This document shows, one piece after another, positions 1 through 6,989 of a DNA stretch of 7,787 nucleotides (positions are counted from its first letter, which is position 1; every line of letters begins with the position of its first letter). Both the position numbers and the translations under genes were made by a program. The DNA is taken from contig JAPKDK010000132.1 of NCBI GenBank assembly GCA_028872645.1, positions 1 through 7,787 on the forward strand. Direction: 5' to 3'. The notes under the pieces are model-generated. The model made no database searches, had not been told where the DNA came from, and was given only the letters and a program-made list of their open reading frames with translations. This DNA comes from Verrucomicrobiota bacterium (GTDB taxonomy: Bacteria > Verrucomicrobiota > Verrucomicrobiia > Limisphaerales > UBA1100).

Positions 1-625
1 AACCCATTTCGCGCTGCAACTCCATCAGCAAATTGAGCACCTGGCTTTGGATGGAAACATCCAGCGCGCTCACCGGTTCATCGCAAATCAACAGGCGCGG
101 CTTCAGCGCCAACGCGCGCGCGATGCCAATCCGCTGCCGTTGGCCACCGGAAAACTCAAAAGGATACCGCCCCGCCGCCGATTCAGGCAGGCCCACCTTC
201 GCCAACAAATCCGCAACCCATTGCTGCCGCTCCGCGCGCGTGCCCATCTTGTGAATCACAAACGGCTCCTCCACAATCGTCCCCACCGTGTGCCGCGGAT
301 TGAGGCTCTCGTACGGATCTTGAAAAATCATCTGAATCTCGCGACGGAAGGGTTTCAGTTGGCGGCGCGATAAATCCGCCAATTCATTCCCTTCAAACGC
401 AATGCCGCCACTCGTGGGTTCGTACAAACGCGCGATCGTTTTGCCGAGCGTGCTCTTCCCACAACCACTTTCGCCCACGAGCCCCAGCGTTTCGCCCGGC
501 ATAATCGTAAGGCTCACGCCATCCACCGCCTTGCACGCCGCCACCGCGCGTTGAAACACCCCGCCTTTCACGGGAAAGTACATCCGTAAATTATCCGTCG
601 ATAAAATGGCCGTGCCGTTGTTCAT
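1..625 (-). CDS. oppF: Peptide ABC transporter ATP-binding protein, OppF/DppF type (3' end outside window)
   Basis: This is the second ATPase of the peptide importer. It binds and hydrolyses ATP on the cytoplasmic face of the permease pair. The first 208 codons are visible and the C-terminus lies beyond position 1. Seen in the translation: Walker A GESGCGKST at residues 51-59, Q-loop around IFQDP (100-104), signature FSGGQRQR (158-165), Walker B LLICDEP (178-184) and D-loop SALD (187-190). All key ATPase residues in view are intact. The ATG at 625-623 overlaps the TGA stop of the upstream ATPase gene (624-622) as ATGA, which decides the start and suggests translational coupling. The MYFPVKGG-type N-terminus and the SESLNP-like segment YESLNP (105-110) are typical of OppF rather than OppD. 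In E. coli the comparable Yej importer has both ATPase domains fused in YejF; here they are separate genes. The ligand cannot be told from this subunit. Confidence 0.95.
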   Translation of the reverse strand, partial: MNNGTAILSTDNLRMYFPVKGGVFQRAVAACKAVDGVSLTIMPGETLGLVGESGCGKSTLGKTIARLYEPTSGGIAFEGNELADLSRRQLKPFRREIQMIFQDPYESLNPRHTVGTIVEEPFVIHKMGTRAERQQWVADLLAKVGLPESAAGRYPFEFSGGQRQRIGIARALALKPRLLICDEPVSALDVSIQSQVLNLLMELQREMG

Positions 626-1617
626 CCTCGTGTGCAAACCGGGCACGCCTCTACCCAATGATCTGTGGAAATTTCCTTCAAAGTCTGGCGTTCCACCAGC
701 AACTCCGGCGCGTGCTCGCGGCCGCTACGGGGGGCGAAGCGACAGCCGGGTTTCAATTCGCTCAAGGCCGGCACCATCCCGTCGATAGTTTCCAGCTCGC
801 TCTTGTGCGTGCCGTTGAGACGCGGGATGGAGCTGAGCAAGCCTTGCGTGTACGCGTGGCGCGGGTTGGCGAAAAGTTCTTTCACCGGCGCGCGTTCCAC
901 CACACGGCCGGCGTACATCACGCACACCTCATCGCACGTCTCGGCGATGACGCCCAAGTCGTGCGTGATGAGCATCACGGACATCCCGAGATCGCGCTGG
1001 AGATTATTGATAAGCTCCAAAATCTGCGCCTGAATCGTGACGTCCAACGCCGTGGTCGGTTCATCGGCGATCACCAATTCCGGCCCGCACGCGAGCGCGA
1101 TGGCGATCACCACCCGCTGGCGCATCCCGCCCGAAAGTTGATGCGGATATTCCGTGGCCCGAATTTCCGGTGAAGCGATGCCCACTTTATCGAGCATCTC
1201 CACCGCCTGTTGCCACGCATCATCCGGTGACAAATCGTTGTGCTGCGTGAGCACCTCGCAAATTTGTTTACCAATGCGATGCACCGGATTAAGCGCGGTC
1301 ATCGGCTCCTGAAAAATCATGCTAATGCGATTGCCGCGAATGGAGCGCATATCCTCCGCCGGAACCGTGGCAAGATTGCGGCCATCGAACAACACCTCGC
1401 CGCCAAGAATTTTCCCCATCGGCTGCGGCAGCAATCGCATAATGCTCATCGCCGTCACGCTTTTCCCGCAGCCGCTCTCCCCCACAATGCCCAACGTGCG
1501 CCCGCGCCGCACCGCAAAGCTCACGCCATCCACGGCGGTGAGCTGCCCGTCATCCGTGTCGAAAGCTGTGACGAGGTCACGCACCTCGAGCAATATTTTT
1601 GGTTCAACCTCCCCCAC
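622..1617 (-). CDS. oppD: Peptide ABC transporter ATP-binding protein, OppD/DppD type
   Basis: This 331-residue cytoplasmic ATPase should pair with the OppF-like subunit to power the two permeases. Seen: Walker A GESGCGKS at 46-53, Q-loop IFQEP (101-105), signature LSGGMRQR (161-168), Walker B LVIADEP (181-187), D-loop TALD (189-192) and the switch histidine in ITHD (H219). The C-terminal oligopeptide-transporter extension follows, with YTQGLLSSIPRL (256-267) and GCRFAPR (291-297). Family members usually carry four cysteines in this tail. Here Cys292 and Cys325 are present, but the PRC position is Ser298 and the next expected Cys is about Glu305; an extra Cys lies at 328. The start is a GTG two bases after the TAA of the binding-protein gene. 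A GGGGGAGG run lies just inside the frame, and a TTG at codon 9 (giving MLEVRDL) is a possible alternative start. The 3' end overlaps oppF by 4 nt. Confidence 0.95.
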   Translation of the reverse strand: MGEVEPKILLEVRDLVTAFDTDDGQLTAVDGVSFAVRRGRTLGIVGESGCGKSVTAMSIMRLLPQPMGKILGGEVLFDGRNLATVPAEDMRSIRGNRISMIFQEPMTALNPVHRIGKQICEVLTQHNDLSPDDAWQQAVEMLDKVGIASPEIRATEYPHQLSGGMRQRVVIAIALACGPELVIADEPTTALDVTIQAQILELINNLQRDLGMSVMLITHDLGVIAETCDEVCVMYAGRVVERAPVKELFANPRHAYTQGLLSSIPRLNGTHKSELETIDGMVPALSELKPGCRFAPRSGREHAPELLVERQTLKEISTDHWVEACPVCTRG

Positions 1618-1619
1618 GA

Positions 1620-3641
1620 TTATCTTTTCAGCTTATATTGGTCGTAGGTTTTGATGACCGGAGGAAACGTTTTCCCGCTCTTCTTGGCCGCTTGTGTTTC
1701 TTCTTTGGCGGCGGGGTCGATCCAATGCACGTGAAACTCATCCCAGTCGCGGCTTTGTTTCACGTTGAAGTCGTCGGGCCATTTCACCCAACGCCAGTAG
1801 CCGACGCGATACCACGGCTTGGACCACGCAGGAAGGTAGCCGGCATGGTCGTGGAGGCGCTGGATAAGCGCGTGCCCGAGGCGTGTAATTTCGTCCAGAT
1901 CCTCGGCCTCGCGATATTGCTTGATCAGTTTATCCAAATCGCGGTCGGCGGTGAGGGTGGCGTTATTGGTATCCGGCTTGGGAGTGATGCCCGACCGGAG
2001 CGAGCCATCGGCATTGTACAGCTTGTCGCCCTCCTCTTTATAAGCATTGTAGGAATGATAAGGCTCAAAAAAGCGCGGGTATAATTCCACAGAATTATTC
2101 AGGCCGCCGAATGAAATCTCATGTTTCTTTTCGTTGGTTTTTTTCCAACCGGCGGTCAGCTCAAGAATCTCGAGATTCAGCTCCACGCCGGCCTTGGCGG
2201 CTTGTTGTTTTAGCACCGTCAACACATCCGTGAAGCGCTTGTAACCGGTGGAAATCGTGAAGGACAACCGTTTGCCTACTGCATTGCGGAGAATGCCGTC
2301 GGCACCTCGCCGGATGAAACCGGCTTTGGCAAACGCAACCTCCGCTTTTTCCACGGAAAATTCCCGCACTCTCACCGTGGGATGACTGCGTTTCCCGTAA
2401 CCATCGGCCATGGTTTGCTGGCGCTCAAAGTCGCCGTAGAAAATTTCCTTGTTCACCAATGCCCAATTCATTGCGTGATGCAATCCTTGGCGAATATTCT
2501 GATTATCCAAAAGCGGCATCGAACAATTGATGCGCATGCCCCAAGTGGGTACGGGGATTTCGTTGTAAAATTTCACTTTGTGAATGTACCCCTTCATCAC
2601 CTCGGACGAATCATTGGGCAGCTTCTCGTGCCAATACTCCGGCAGGCTCAGCCCATGCCAATCCAGCTCGCCCTTACGGAACAGCTCAAACACCTTGGCC
2701 GGCTCACGCACCACGGTGACGCGAATCTTATCCGGATTGTAGCGGTTTTTTTGAAACCGCTTTTTGTCCGCCCACCAATTGGGCACCCGGGTGAGCGTGA
2801 TGGCCACGCCATCGTTTACGTTTTCCTCAAGCACCTCGTAGGGGCCAGCGGTGGGTTCAAATTCCCATTGGTAATCCTTCAGAAAATCTTCATCAATTTC
2901 CTCATAATGATGCTCCGGCACCGGGCGAATGCTCACCTTCTCCACCACATCGGGCTTGGCCTTGTAATAGGTGATGGACAAAGTGCGCGTATCATAAAGC
3001 GTGATATTCTTAAATTTTTTGTTGTCATAATAATCGTTATACCATGGCGCCTTGATGTGCTTGCTGCGCATGAAATAAAAGTGAAAGAAAAAATCTGTCA
3101 CCCGAATTGGCTCGCCATCCGAATACCGCGCATCGGGGTCCAGCTCAAAATAGACCGTTTTCTTATCCGCACCCACCGCCCAGCGTTTGGCGATGGAAGG
3201 ATAATAGCCATCGGATTGCGGATGGGATTCCACCAGAATCAGCGCATTGGAATCGAGAATATACTGTCGAAACGAACCGCTCGCGTCGGGCCCAACAAAA
3301 CGCAACGTGCGCGGCCAGTCGCCGGTGAACGTATTCAACGTGCCGCCGCGCTTGGCTTTGGGCGATGCAAACACTTTTTCGCTGCTGCCGTCTTCCCACT
3401 TCAAGTCTGTGGGAATATCAGCGGTGGTTTTGATGCGGAAAAATTCAGGGTCGGCCTCATAAAAAGATCTCACCTCTTCCACCGAATCCAGCTCCACCTT
3501 GGCCAGCTTGGTCACTTTGACCGGTGCGCCGCCGTTGGAACTGTCGCCCTTGGGATCGCCGGGCGCTTTTTTCTTGCCGCAGCCGGCTAATAAAGTCATC
3601 GCCACGAACGCGGTTGTGAATAAGTTGATTTGTGTTTTCAT
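1620..3641 (-). CDS. yejA: Peptide-binding lipoprotein of ABC importer, YejA-like (SBP family 5)
   Basis: This 673-residue extracytoplasmic protein should capture the ligand and deliver it to the permease pair. The chosen ATG at 3641 gives a clean lipoprotein signal: Lys2, a hydrophobic stretch at 7-19 and lipobox LLAGC with Cys21 as the lipidated residue. An in-frame ATG at 3680 would add 13 polar residues before the signal and lie inside the upstream gene, so I rejected it. After the lipobox comes a charged linker of about 75 residues, then the family 5 domain: RGGTL (99-103), PSIAKRW (148-154), YSDGEPI (173-179), TAGPY (264-268) and a VPNWW segment (286-290). By recall, several blocks resemble E. 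coli YejA, including the NIRQGLHHAMNW block, the LPAWSKPWYRVGYW block near the end, and the Trp-rich tail ending in a Lys-rich stretch. Ligand candidates from the family are microcin C-like peptides, oligopeptides or muropeptides; the sequence does not choose between them. The gene sits after the permeases, 7 nt from the yejE-like gene. Confidence 0.9.
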   Translation of the reverse strand: MKTQINLFTTAFVAMTLLAGCGKKKAPGDPKGDSSNGGAPVKVTKLAKVELDSVEEVRSFYEADPEFFRIKTTADIPTDLKWEDGSSEKVFASPKAKRGGTLNTFTGDWPRTLRFVGPDASGSFRQYILDSNALILVESHPQSDGYYPSIAKRWAVGADKKTVYFELDPDARYSDGEPIRVTDFFFHFYFMRSKHIKAPWYNDYYDNKKFKNITLYDTRTLSITYYKAKPDVVEKVSIRPVPEHHYEEIDEDFLKDYQWEFEPTAGPYEVLEENVNDGVAITLTRVPNWWADKKRFQKNRYNPDKIRVTVVREPAKVFELFRKGELDWHGLSLPEYWHEKLPNDSSEVMKGYIHKVKFYNEIPVPTWGMRINCSMPLLDNQNIRQGLHHAMNWALVNKEIFYGDFERQQTMADGYGKRSHPTVRVREFSVEKAEVAFAKAGFIRRGADGILRNAVGKRLSFTISTGYKRFTDVLTVLKQQAAKAGVELNLEILELTAGWKKTNEKKHEISFGGLNNSVELYPRFFEPYHSYNAYKEEGDKLYNADGSLRSGITPKPDTNNATLTADRDLDKLIKQYREAEDLDEITRLGHALIQRLHDHAGYLPAWSKPWYRVGYWRWVKWPDDFNVKQSRDWDEFHVHWIDPAAKEETQAAKKSGKTFPPVIKTYDQYKLKR

Positions 3642-3649
3642 AGTTTCAT
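3638..3649 (-). other. Three-codon mini-ORF bridging the yejE-like stop and yejA-like start
   Basis: On the minus strand, the last A of the yejE-like TAA stop (3651-3649) begins an ATG that encodes Met-Lys-Leu and then a TGA at 3640-3638. That TGA overlaps the binding-protein ATG (3641-3639) as ATGA. A ribosome ending yejE could in principle pass through this mini-ORF to reach the yejA start. No Shine-Dalgarno motif was seen for either start. The arrangement is read directly; any role is speculative and it may be chance. Confidence 0.3.
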
Positions 3650-4776
3650 TATTCGTAAGTTGAAAATTTCTTTGGATCAAAGGCTTCGCGGACTGCCTCG
3701 CCGATGAACGTGACCATTGTCAGCACCAGAAAAATCGCCGTCAATGCCGAACCGATGATCCACGGTTTTTCGCGGATATATTCCTGGCCCAACCGCAGTT
3801 GATGCCCCCAACTGGGCGTGCCCTCGGGCAAACCGAAATTCAAAAAATCCAGCGCCGTCACCGATGAGATTGCCACCGCCACGGTGAAGGGCAGAAAGGT
3901 CACCAGCGTGGACACTGTGTTGGGCAGCAAATGTGTGAACACAATCCGCAATGGCCCCGCGCCCAAGAGCTGCGCGGCCGCCACATAGTCGCGCGCCTTT
4001 TCCTTGTAAGTCGAGGCGCGCATATAATACGTCATGCTCGTCCAGCTAAAAACAACCATGATGAACAGCAACAACAACACCCGCGTGGTCATGCCCACTT
4101 TGCTGGGCACAACGCTCACCATAATCATCACCATGTAAAGAAATGGGATGTTGGCCCAAATCTCCACCAATCGCAGCCCCAACAAATCCACTTTGCCGCC
4201 GAAGTAACCCATTAAACAACCGACCGTCGAGCCGATTAAAAACACCATCAACGTGAATCCCAGCGCAAACAACATGACGATGCGAAAGCCATAAAACATT
4301 CGCGCGGCAATGTCGCGTCCCGCGCCGTCGGTGCCGAGGAAATGCTTGTGTTCGCCGCTCGGTGCAGAAAGTTTTTTTACACCTTCGCTAAACGTATTGC
4401 CATCGGGCCCGTGCGGGATGAGGGGCATAATGAGCCAGCTTTCCCTCCCAGCAGCTTTCCACGTTTTTTTGAGCAACCGATAATTCACCAGCCCCGAATA
4501 AGACTGACCGGTCTTATCTCTGGCTTCGCCAAAAAATTCCCCCGTGCGCGGCTCCTTGGGGGTGTATATCCATTTGATCGGATACGAATCCGCCACGGCC
4601 GGGAAGAACCATTGGCCGTTGTGCCGCACCACCAACGCCTGATCATTCACCAGCAATTCACCAAAAAGAGAAACCAACAAAGACCCGCCCAGCAATAAGA
4701 ACGACCAATAACCGCGCCGGATGGAGCGGAAGCGCTTGAGCTTGCGGGCGGTGATGGGATTGAGTTTCCAATGCAT
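3649..4776 (-). CDS. yejE: Peptide ABC transporter permease, YejE-like (OppC/DppC type)
   Basis: This 375-residue inner-membrane subunit forms one half of the import channel. Seen: a basic N-terminus with RRGYWS (20-25), which closely matches the YejE start as I recall it; a first membrane helix at about 24-42; and a periplasmic loop of about 100 residues. Next come the OppC-type LGTDGAGRD motif (147-155), several hydrophobic helices between 165 and 355, and the ATPase-contacting EAA-type loop YVAAAQLLGAG to LLPN (264-286). The end, FIGEAVREAFDPKK (357-370), is a YejE/OppC hallmark. The protein is somewhat longer than E. coli YejE (about 341 residues from memory), mainly in the loop between the first helix and LGTD. 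The ATG lies 2 nt after the TAA of the YejB-like gene (TAA-TC-ATG) and has no visible Shine-Dalgarno motif, so coupled translation is likely. The TAA stop overlaps a further ATG in TAATG, just before the binding-protein gene. Confidence 0.93.
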   Translation of the reverse strand: MHWKLNPITARKLKRFRSIRRGYWSFLLLGGSLLVSLFGELLVNDQALVVRHNGQWFFPAVADSYPIKWIYTPKEPRTGEFFGEARDKTGQSYSGLVNYRLLKKTWKAAGRESWLIMPLIPHGPDGNTFSEGVKKLSAPSGEHKHFLGTDGAGRDIAARMFYGFRIVMLFALGFTLMVFLIGSTVGCLMGYFGGKVDLLGLRLVEIWANIPFLYMVMIMVSVVPSKVGMTTRVLLLLFIMVVFSWTSMTYYMRASTYKEKARDYVAAAQLLGAGPLRIVFTHLLPNTVSTLVTFLPFTVAVAISSVTALDFLNFGLPEGTPSWGHQLRLGQEYIREKPWIIGSALTAIFLVLTMVTFIGEAVREAFDPKKFSTYE

Positions 4777-4778
4777 GA

Positions 4779-6047
4779 TTATTTAAAACGCACCCGTGGA
4801 TCAACCATCGCCATCAAGAAATCCGAAATCACATTGCCCAATAACATCAGAAATGCCGAGAGCATCAGCACGCCCATCACCACCGGAAAATCGCGGTCAA
4901 TAATCGCGTTAAAGCCCAGCAGCCCAAAGCCGTTAATGTCGAATATTTTTTCGATGAGGAATGAGCCGGTGACAAACAACATCACTTGATGGCCGAGATT
5001 AGTGGCGATCGGAATCATCGAATTGCGCAGCGCGTGACGCCGTACCGCATCGCGATAGGCCACGCCCTTGGAGAGCGCCGTGCGCATATAATCGGCGGAG
5101 AGATTATCCATCAAATGATTTTTCATCAACATCGTCACAAACGCAAACCCGCCCACGAGATACGCGCACAGCGGCAACACGGAGTGATGTAACACGTCTT
5201 TTATTTTTTCGCCCATGGACAATTCATCAAACCCAATGCTGGTGAAGCCCGTGGTAGGAAACCATTCGTTGTTCACCGCGCAAAACAAAATCAGCAGGAA
5301 CCCCAGCACATAGCCCGGGATCGCATAGCCCATGAAGATGAGCACCGAAGTGGTGTTATCAAACCAACTGTTATGATTGATCGCCTTGTAAAAACCCAGT
5401 GGCAGACACACTGCATACACGATGAGCATCGTCATGAATCCAAAATAGGTAGACACCGGCAACCGCTCCCAAATTACCTGCTCCACCGGTTTGCCATAGC
5501 GAAAGGAACGCCCCAAGTCGCCCTGCACCAATCCCGAGTATTCCTCGCGAAACACTTCCACCCGCAGCGAGCCTTTCTCATCGTCGGGTTTGGCCTCTAG
5601 TTTGCGCCACGTCCAGTTGCCCGGAAATTCCTCCACATTCGTAAACACCACGTTGTTCGCCGCAACACGCTCCAGCCGCATTCGTTTCTTTTTCGCCTCG
5701 CCTTCCACCAAACGCACCCGCACGCTTCCCTTTGTTTCGCCCGCCTCAAATTCCACTTCCTTGTGCGACAACTCGCGCGATCGCAAGCCCAGCCAAATGA
5801 AGTACGACTCCACCACCGGCTTATCCAAACCGTAATAGCGTTCTAAATCCTTCCGCTGCTCTTCATCCAGCAAACCCGTTCCCGTCTGGCCGCCGCTGTT
5901 TCCCTCCTCGCTCATTTGCTGCATCTGCATCATCGCCTGCTCAATCGGCCCGCCCGGTGCCGCGCGTGTGACCAAAAACACCACAAACGAAATTCCCAGC
6001 AAAGTAGGTGGAATCAACAGAAAACGCCTGAGAAAATAATCGCGCAT
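4779..6047 (-). CDS. yejB: Peptide ABC transporter permease, YejB-like (OppB/DppB type)
   Basis: This 422-residue inner-membrane subunit forms the other half of the channel and is the first gene of the operon. Seen: an N-terminus with RRFLLIPPTLLGI (7-19) leading into the first helix and the family motif APGGP (30-34). Then come a YGLDKP segment (72-77), GDLGRSF (176-182), helices from about 198 onward and the EAA-type loop MRTALSKG to RNSMIP (321-346). A GSFLIEKIF and GLLGF stretch (361-379) and the C-terminal VDPRVRF (415-421) match YejB/OppB proteins. Compared with E. coli YejB (about 364 residues, from memory), roughly 75-85 extra residues lie between YFIWLG and GDLGRS, at about 88-173. 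They are rich in Glu, Lys and Arg. By topology they should be periplasmic. The ATG at 6047 is the first good start at the operon head, and no clear Shine-Dalgarno motif precedes it. Confidence 0.93.
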   Translation of the reverse strand: MRDYFLRRFLLIPPTLLGISFVVFLVTRAAPGGPIEQAMMQMQQMSEEGNSGGQTGTGLLDEEQRKDLERYYGLDKPVVESYFIWLGLRSRELSHKEVEFEAGETKGSVRVRLVEGEAKKKRMRLERVAANNVVFTNVEEFPGNWTWRKLEAKPDDEKGSLRVEVFREEYSGLVQGDLGRSFRYGKPVEQVIWERLPVSTYFGFMTMLIVYAVCLPLGFYKAINHNSWFDNTTSVLIFMGYAIPGYVLGFLLILFCAVNNEWFPTTGFTSIGFDELSMGEKIKDVLHHSVLPLCAYLVGGFAFVTMLMKNHLMDNLSADYMRTALSKGVAYRDAVRRHALRNSMIPIATNLGHQVMLFVTGSFLIEKIFDINGFGLLGFNAIIDRDFPVVMGVLMLSAFLMLLGNVISDFLMAMVDPRVRFK

Positions 6048-6143
6048 AGCCGAGGTTTACAGGTGGCAAGACTGCCAGAGCCGCGCCGGATTGCCAGCCA
6101 AATCGCATCGACAGATTGCGGGCATTCGCCCACTATCTCCGCG
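6048..6143. promoter_or_regulatory. Divergent intergenic control region between the peptide importer operon and mqnD
   Basis: These 96 bp separate two outward-facing start codons, so promoters for both blocks are expected here or slightly inside the genes. I see no good sigma-70 pair. On the minus strand a TGTAAA hexamer (6061-6056) sits 8 nt from the yejB-like ATG and could be a -10 element for a nearly leaderless mRNA, but it has no matching -35. On the plus strand a TTGCCA (6091-6096) could be a -35, but no -10 follows at proper spacing. Neither start codon has an evident ribosome binding site. The role is inferred from gene orientation. Confidence 0.5.
6064..6077. repeat. Short perfect inverted repeat TGGCA-N4-TGCCA, possible operator
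   Basis: Two 5-bp arms (6064-6068 and 6073-6077) are exact reverse complements around a 4-nt spacer. The repeat lies 17 bp upstream of the yejB-like start codon, where a bound regulator could block transcription. It could also be chance: a 5-bp arm is short, and no second copy was noticed nearby. It lacks the T-run needed for an intrinsic terminator. Confidence 0.3.
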
Positions 6144-6989
6144 ATGACGAAGTTGACGCTTGGCCATTCGCCCGATCCGGACGATGCCTTTATGTTTTAT
6201 GCCCTCGCGGAGGGGCTCATTGACACACGCGGGTACGCGTTTGAGCATATTTTGCAGGACATCCAAACCCTCAACGAACGCGCCGCGCGCGGCGAGCTGG
6301 ATATCACCGCCATCAGCATTCACGCCTATCCCTCGGTGTGCGCTGATTACGCCCTGCTCCCCAGCGGCGCGAGCATGGGCGATGGCTACGGGCCGATGTT
6401 GGTGGCCAAGAAAAAAATTCCGCGCGCGGACATTCCCGGAAAAAAAATCGCCATTCCCGGCGAGCTCACCAGTGCCTTCCTCGCGCTGCAACTTTGGCTG
6501 GGGAAATCAAAGGCCGAACTTGATTACATCGTGGTGCCCTTCGATGAAATTTTCCAAGCCGTGAACAGCGGCAAGGCGGACGTCGGCCTCATCATTCACG
6601 AAGGCCAGCTCACTTATGAAAACGAAGGGCTCGTTTGCTGTCAGGATTTCGGCGTGTGGTGGGGCGAGGAAAATGACGGGCTGCCGCTGCCCCTCGGCGG
6701 CAATGTGATCCACAAACGCATCCCCGCCGCCGAACGCAAAGCCCTCAGCGATCTGCTCACCGAAAGCATTCAGTACAGCCTCGACCATCGCCCCGAAGCC
6801 GTCGCGCACGCGCTGCAATACGCGCGCGATATGGGGATGGAATTAGCCGATCAATTCGTGGGGATGTACGTAAACCACTGGACCCTCGACTACGGCGACA
6901 AAGGCCGCGACACCATCACACGCTTCCTCGGCCAAGCCCACGAGGCGGGGCTGATTGACCACCGGCAGGAATTGGAATTTGTGGAATAA
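6144..6989 (+). CDS. mqnD: 1,4-dihydroxy-6-naphthoate synthase, MqnD (futalosine menaquinone pathway)
   Basis: This 281-residue cytoplasmic enzyme of the MqnA/MqnD family should convert cyclic dehypoxanthine futalosine to 1,4-dihydroxy-6-naphthoate, late in the futalosine route to menaquinone. Seen: an N-terminal TLGHSPDPDDAFMFYAL (5-21), the place of the family's SPCPND motif; SGASMGDGYGPMLVAKK (74-90); IPGELTSAFL (104-113); and FDEIFQAVNSGKADVGLIIHEGQ (133-155). His152 lies in IIHEGQ and probably corresponds to the catalytic His of characterised MqnD. Then come GLPLPLGGN (179-187) and a helical C-terminal half. The length fits the family. The ATG at 6144 is chosen because family similarity begins at once; the frame stays open upstream to 5916, but that part overlaps the divergent permease gene. 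The MqnD motifs differ from MqnA, and the SPDPDD variant probably marks a clade. The TAA stop overlaps the ATG of the next gene. No Shine-Dalgarno motif is visible. Confidence 0.9.
   Translation: MTKLTLGHSPDPDDAFMFYALAEGLIDTRGYAFEHILQDIQTLNERAARGELDITAISIHAYPSVCADYALLPSGASMGDGYGPMLVAKKKIPRADIPGKKIAIPGELTSAFLALQLWLGKSKAELDYIVVPFDEIFQAVNSGKADVGLIIHEGQLTYENEGLVCCQDFGVWWGEENDGLPLPLGGNVIHKRIPAAERKALSDLLTESIQYSLDHRPEAVAHALQYARDMGMELADQFVGMYVNHWTLDYGDKGRDTITRFLGQAHEAGLIDHRQELEFVE

Noticed and set aside
658..1647. Several plus-strand open frames across the oppD region
   Set aside because: They are shadows of the oppD-like gene, which has a complete set of ATPase motifs on the minus strand.
2382..3590. 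A 402-codon open frame on the plus strand
   Set aside because: It lies wholly antisense to the binding-protein gene, whose lipobox and family 5 motifs are clear. Its translation shows no recognisable domain, and long antisense frames are common in GC-rich genes.
3642..3680. N-terminal 13-residue extension of the binding protein
   Set aside because: It would put polar residues before a complete lipoprotein signal peptide and overlap the upstream permease gene. The ATG at 3641 gives a standard signal with lipobox LLAGC.
6064..6077. TGGCA...TGCCA as a sigma-54 promoter
   Set aside because: The GG and GC elements are about 9 nt apart, but sigma-54 promoters need about 12 between the same points.
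5916..6143. Upstream extension of the mqnD frame by 76 codons
   Set aside because: It overlaps the start of the divergent yejB-like gene, its sequence is unlike any MqnD N-terminus, and family similarity begins directly at the ATG at 6144.
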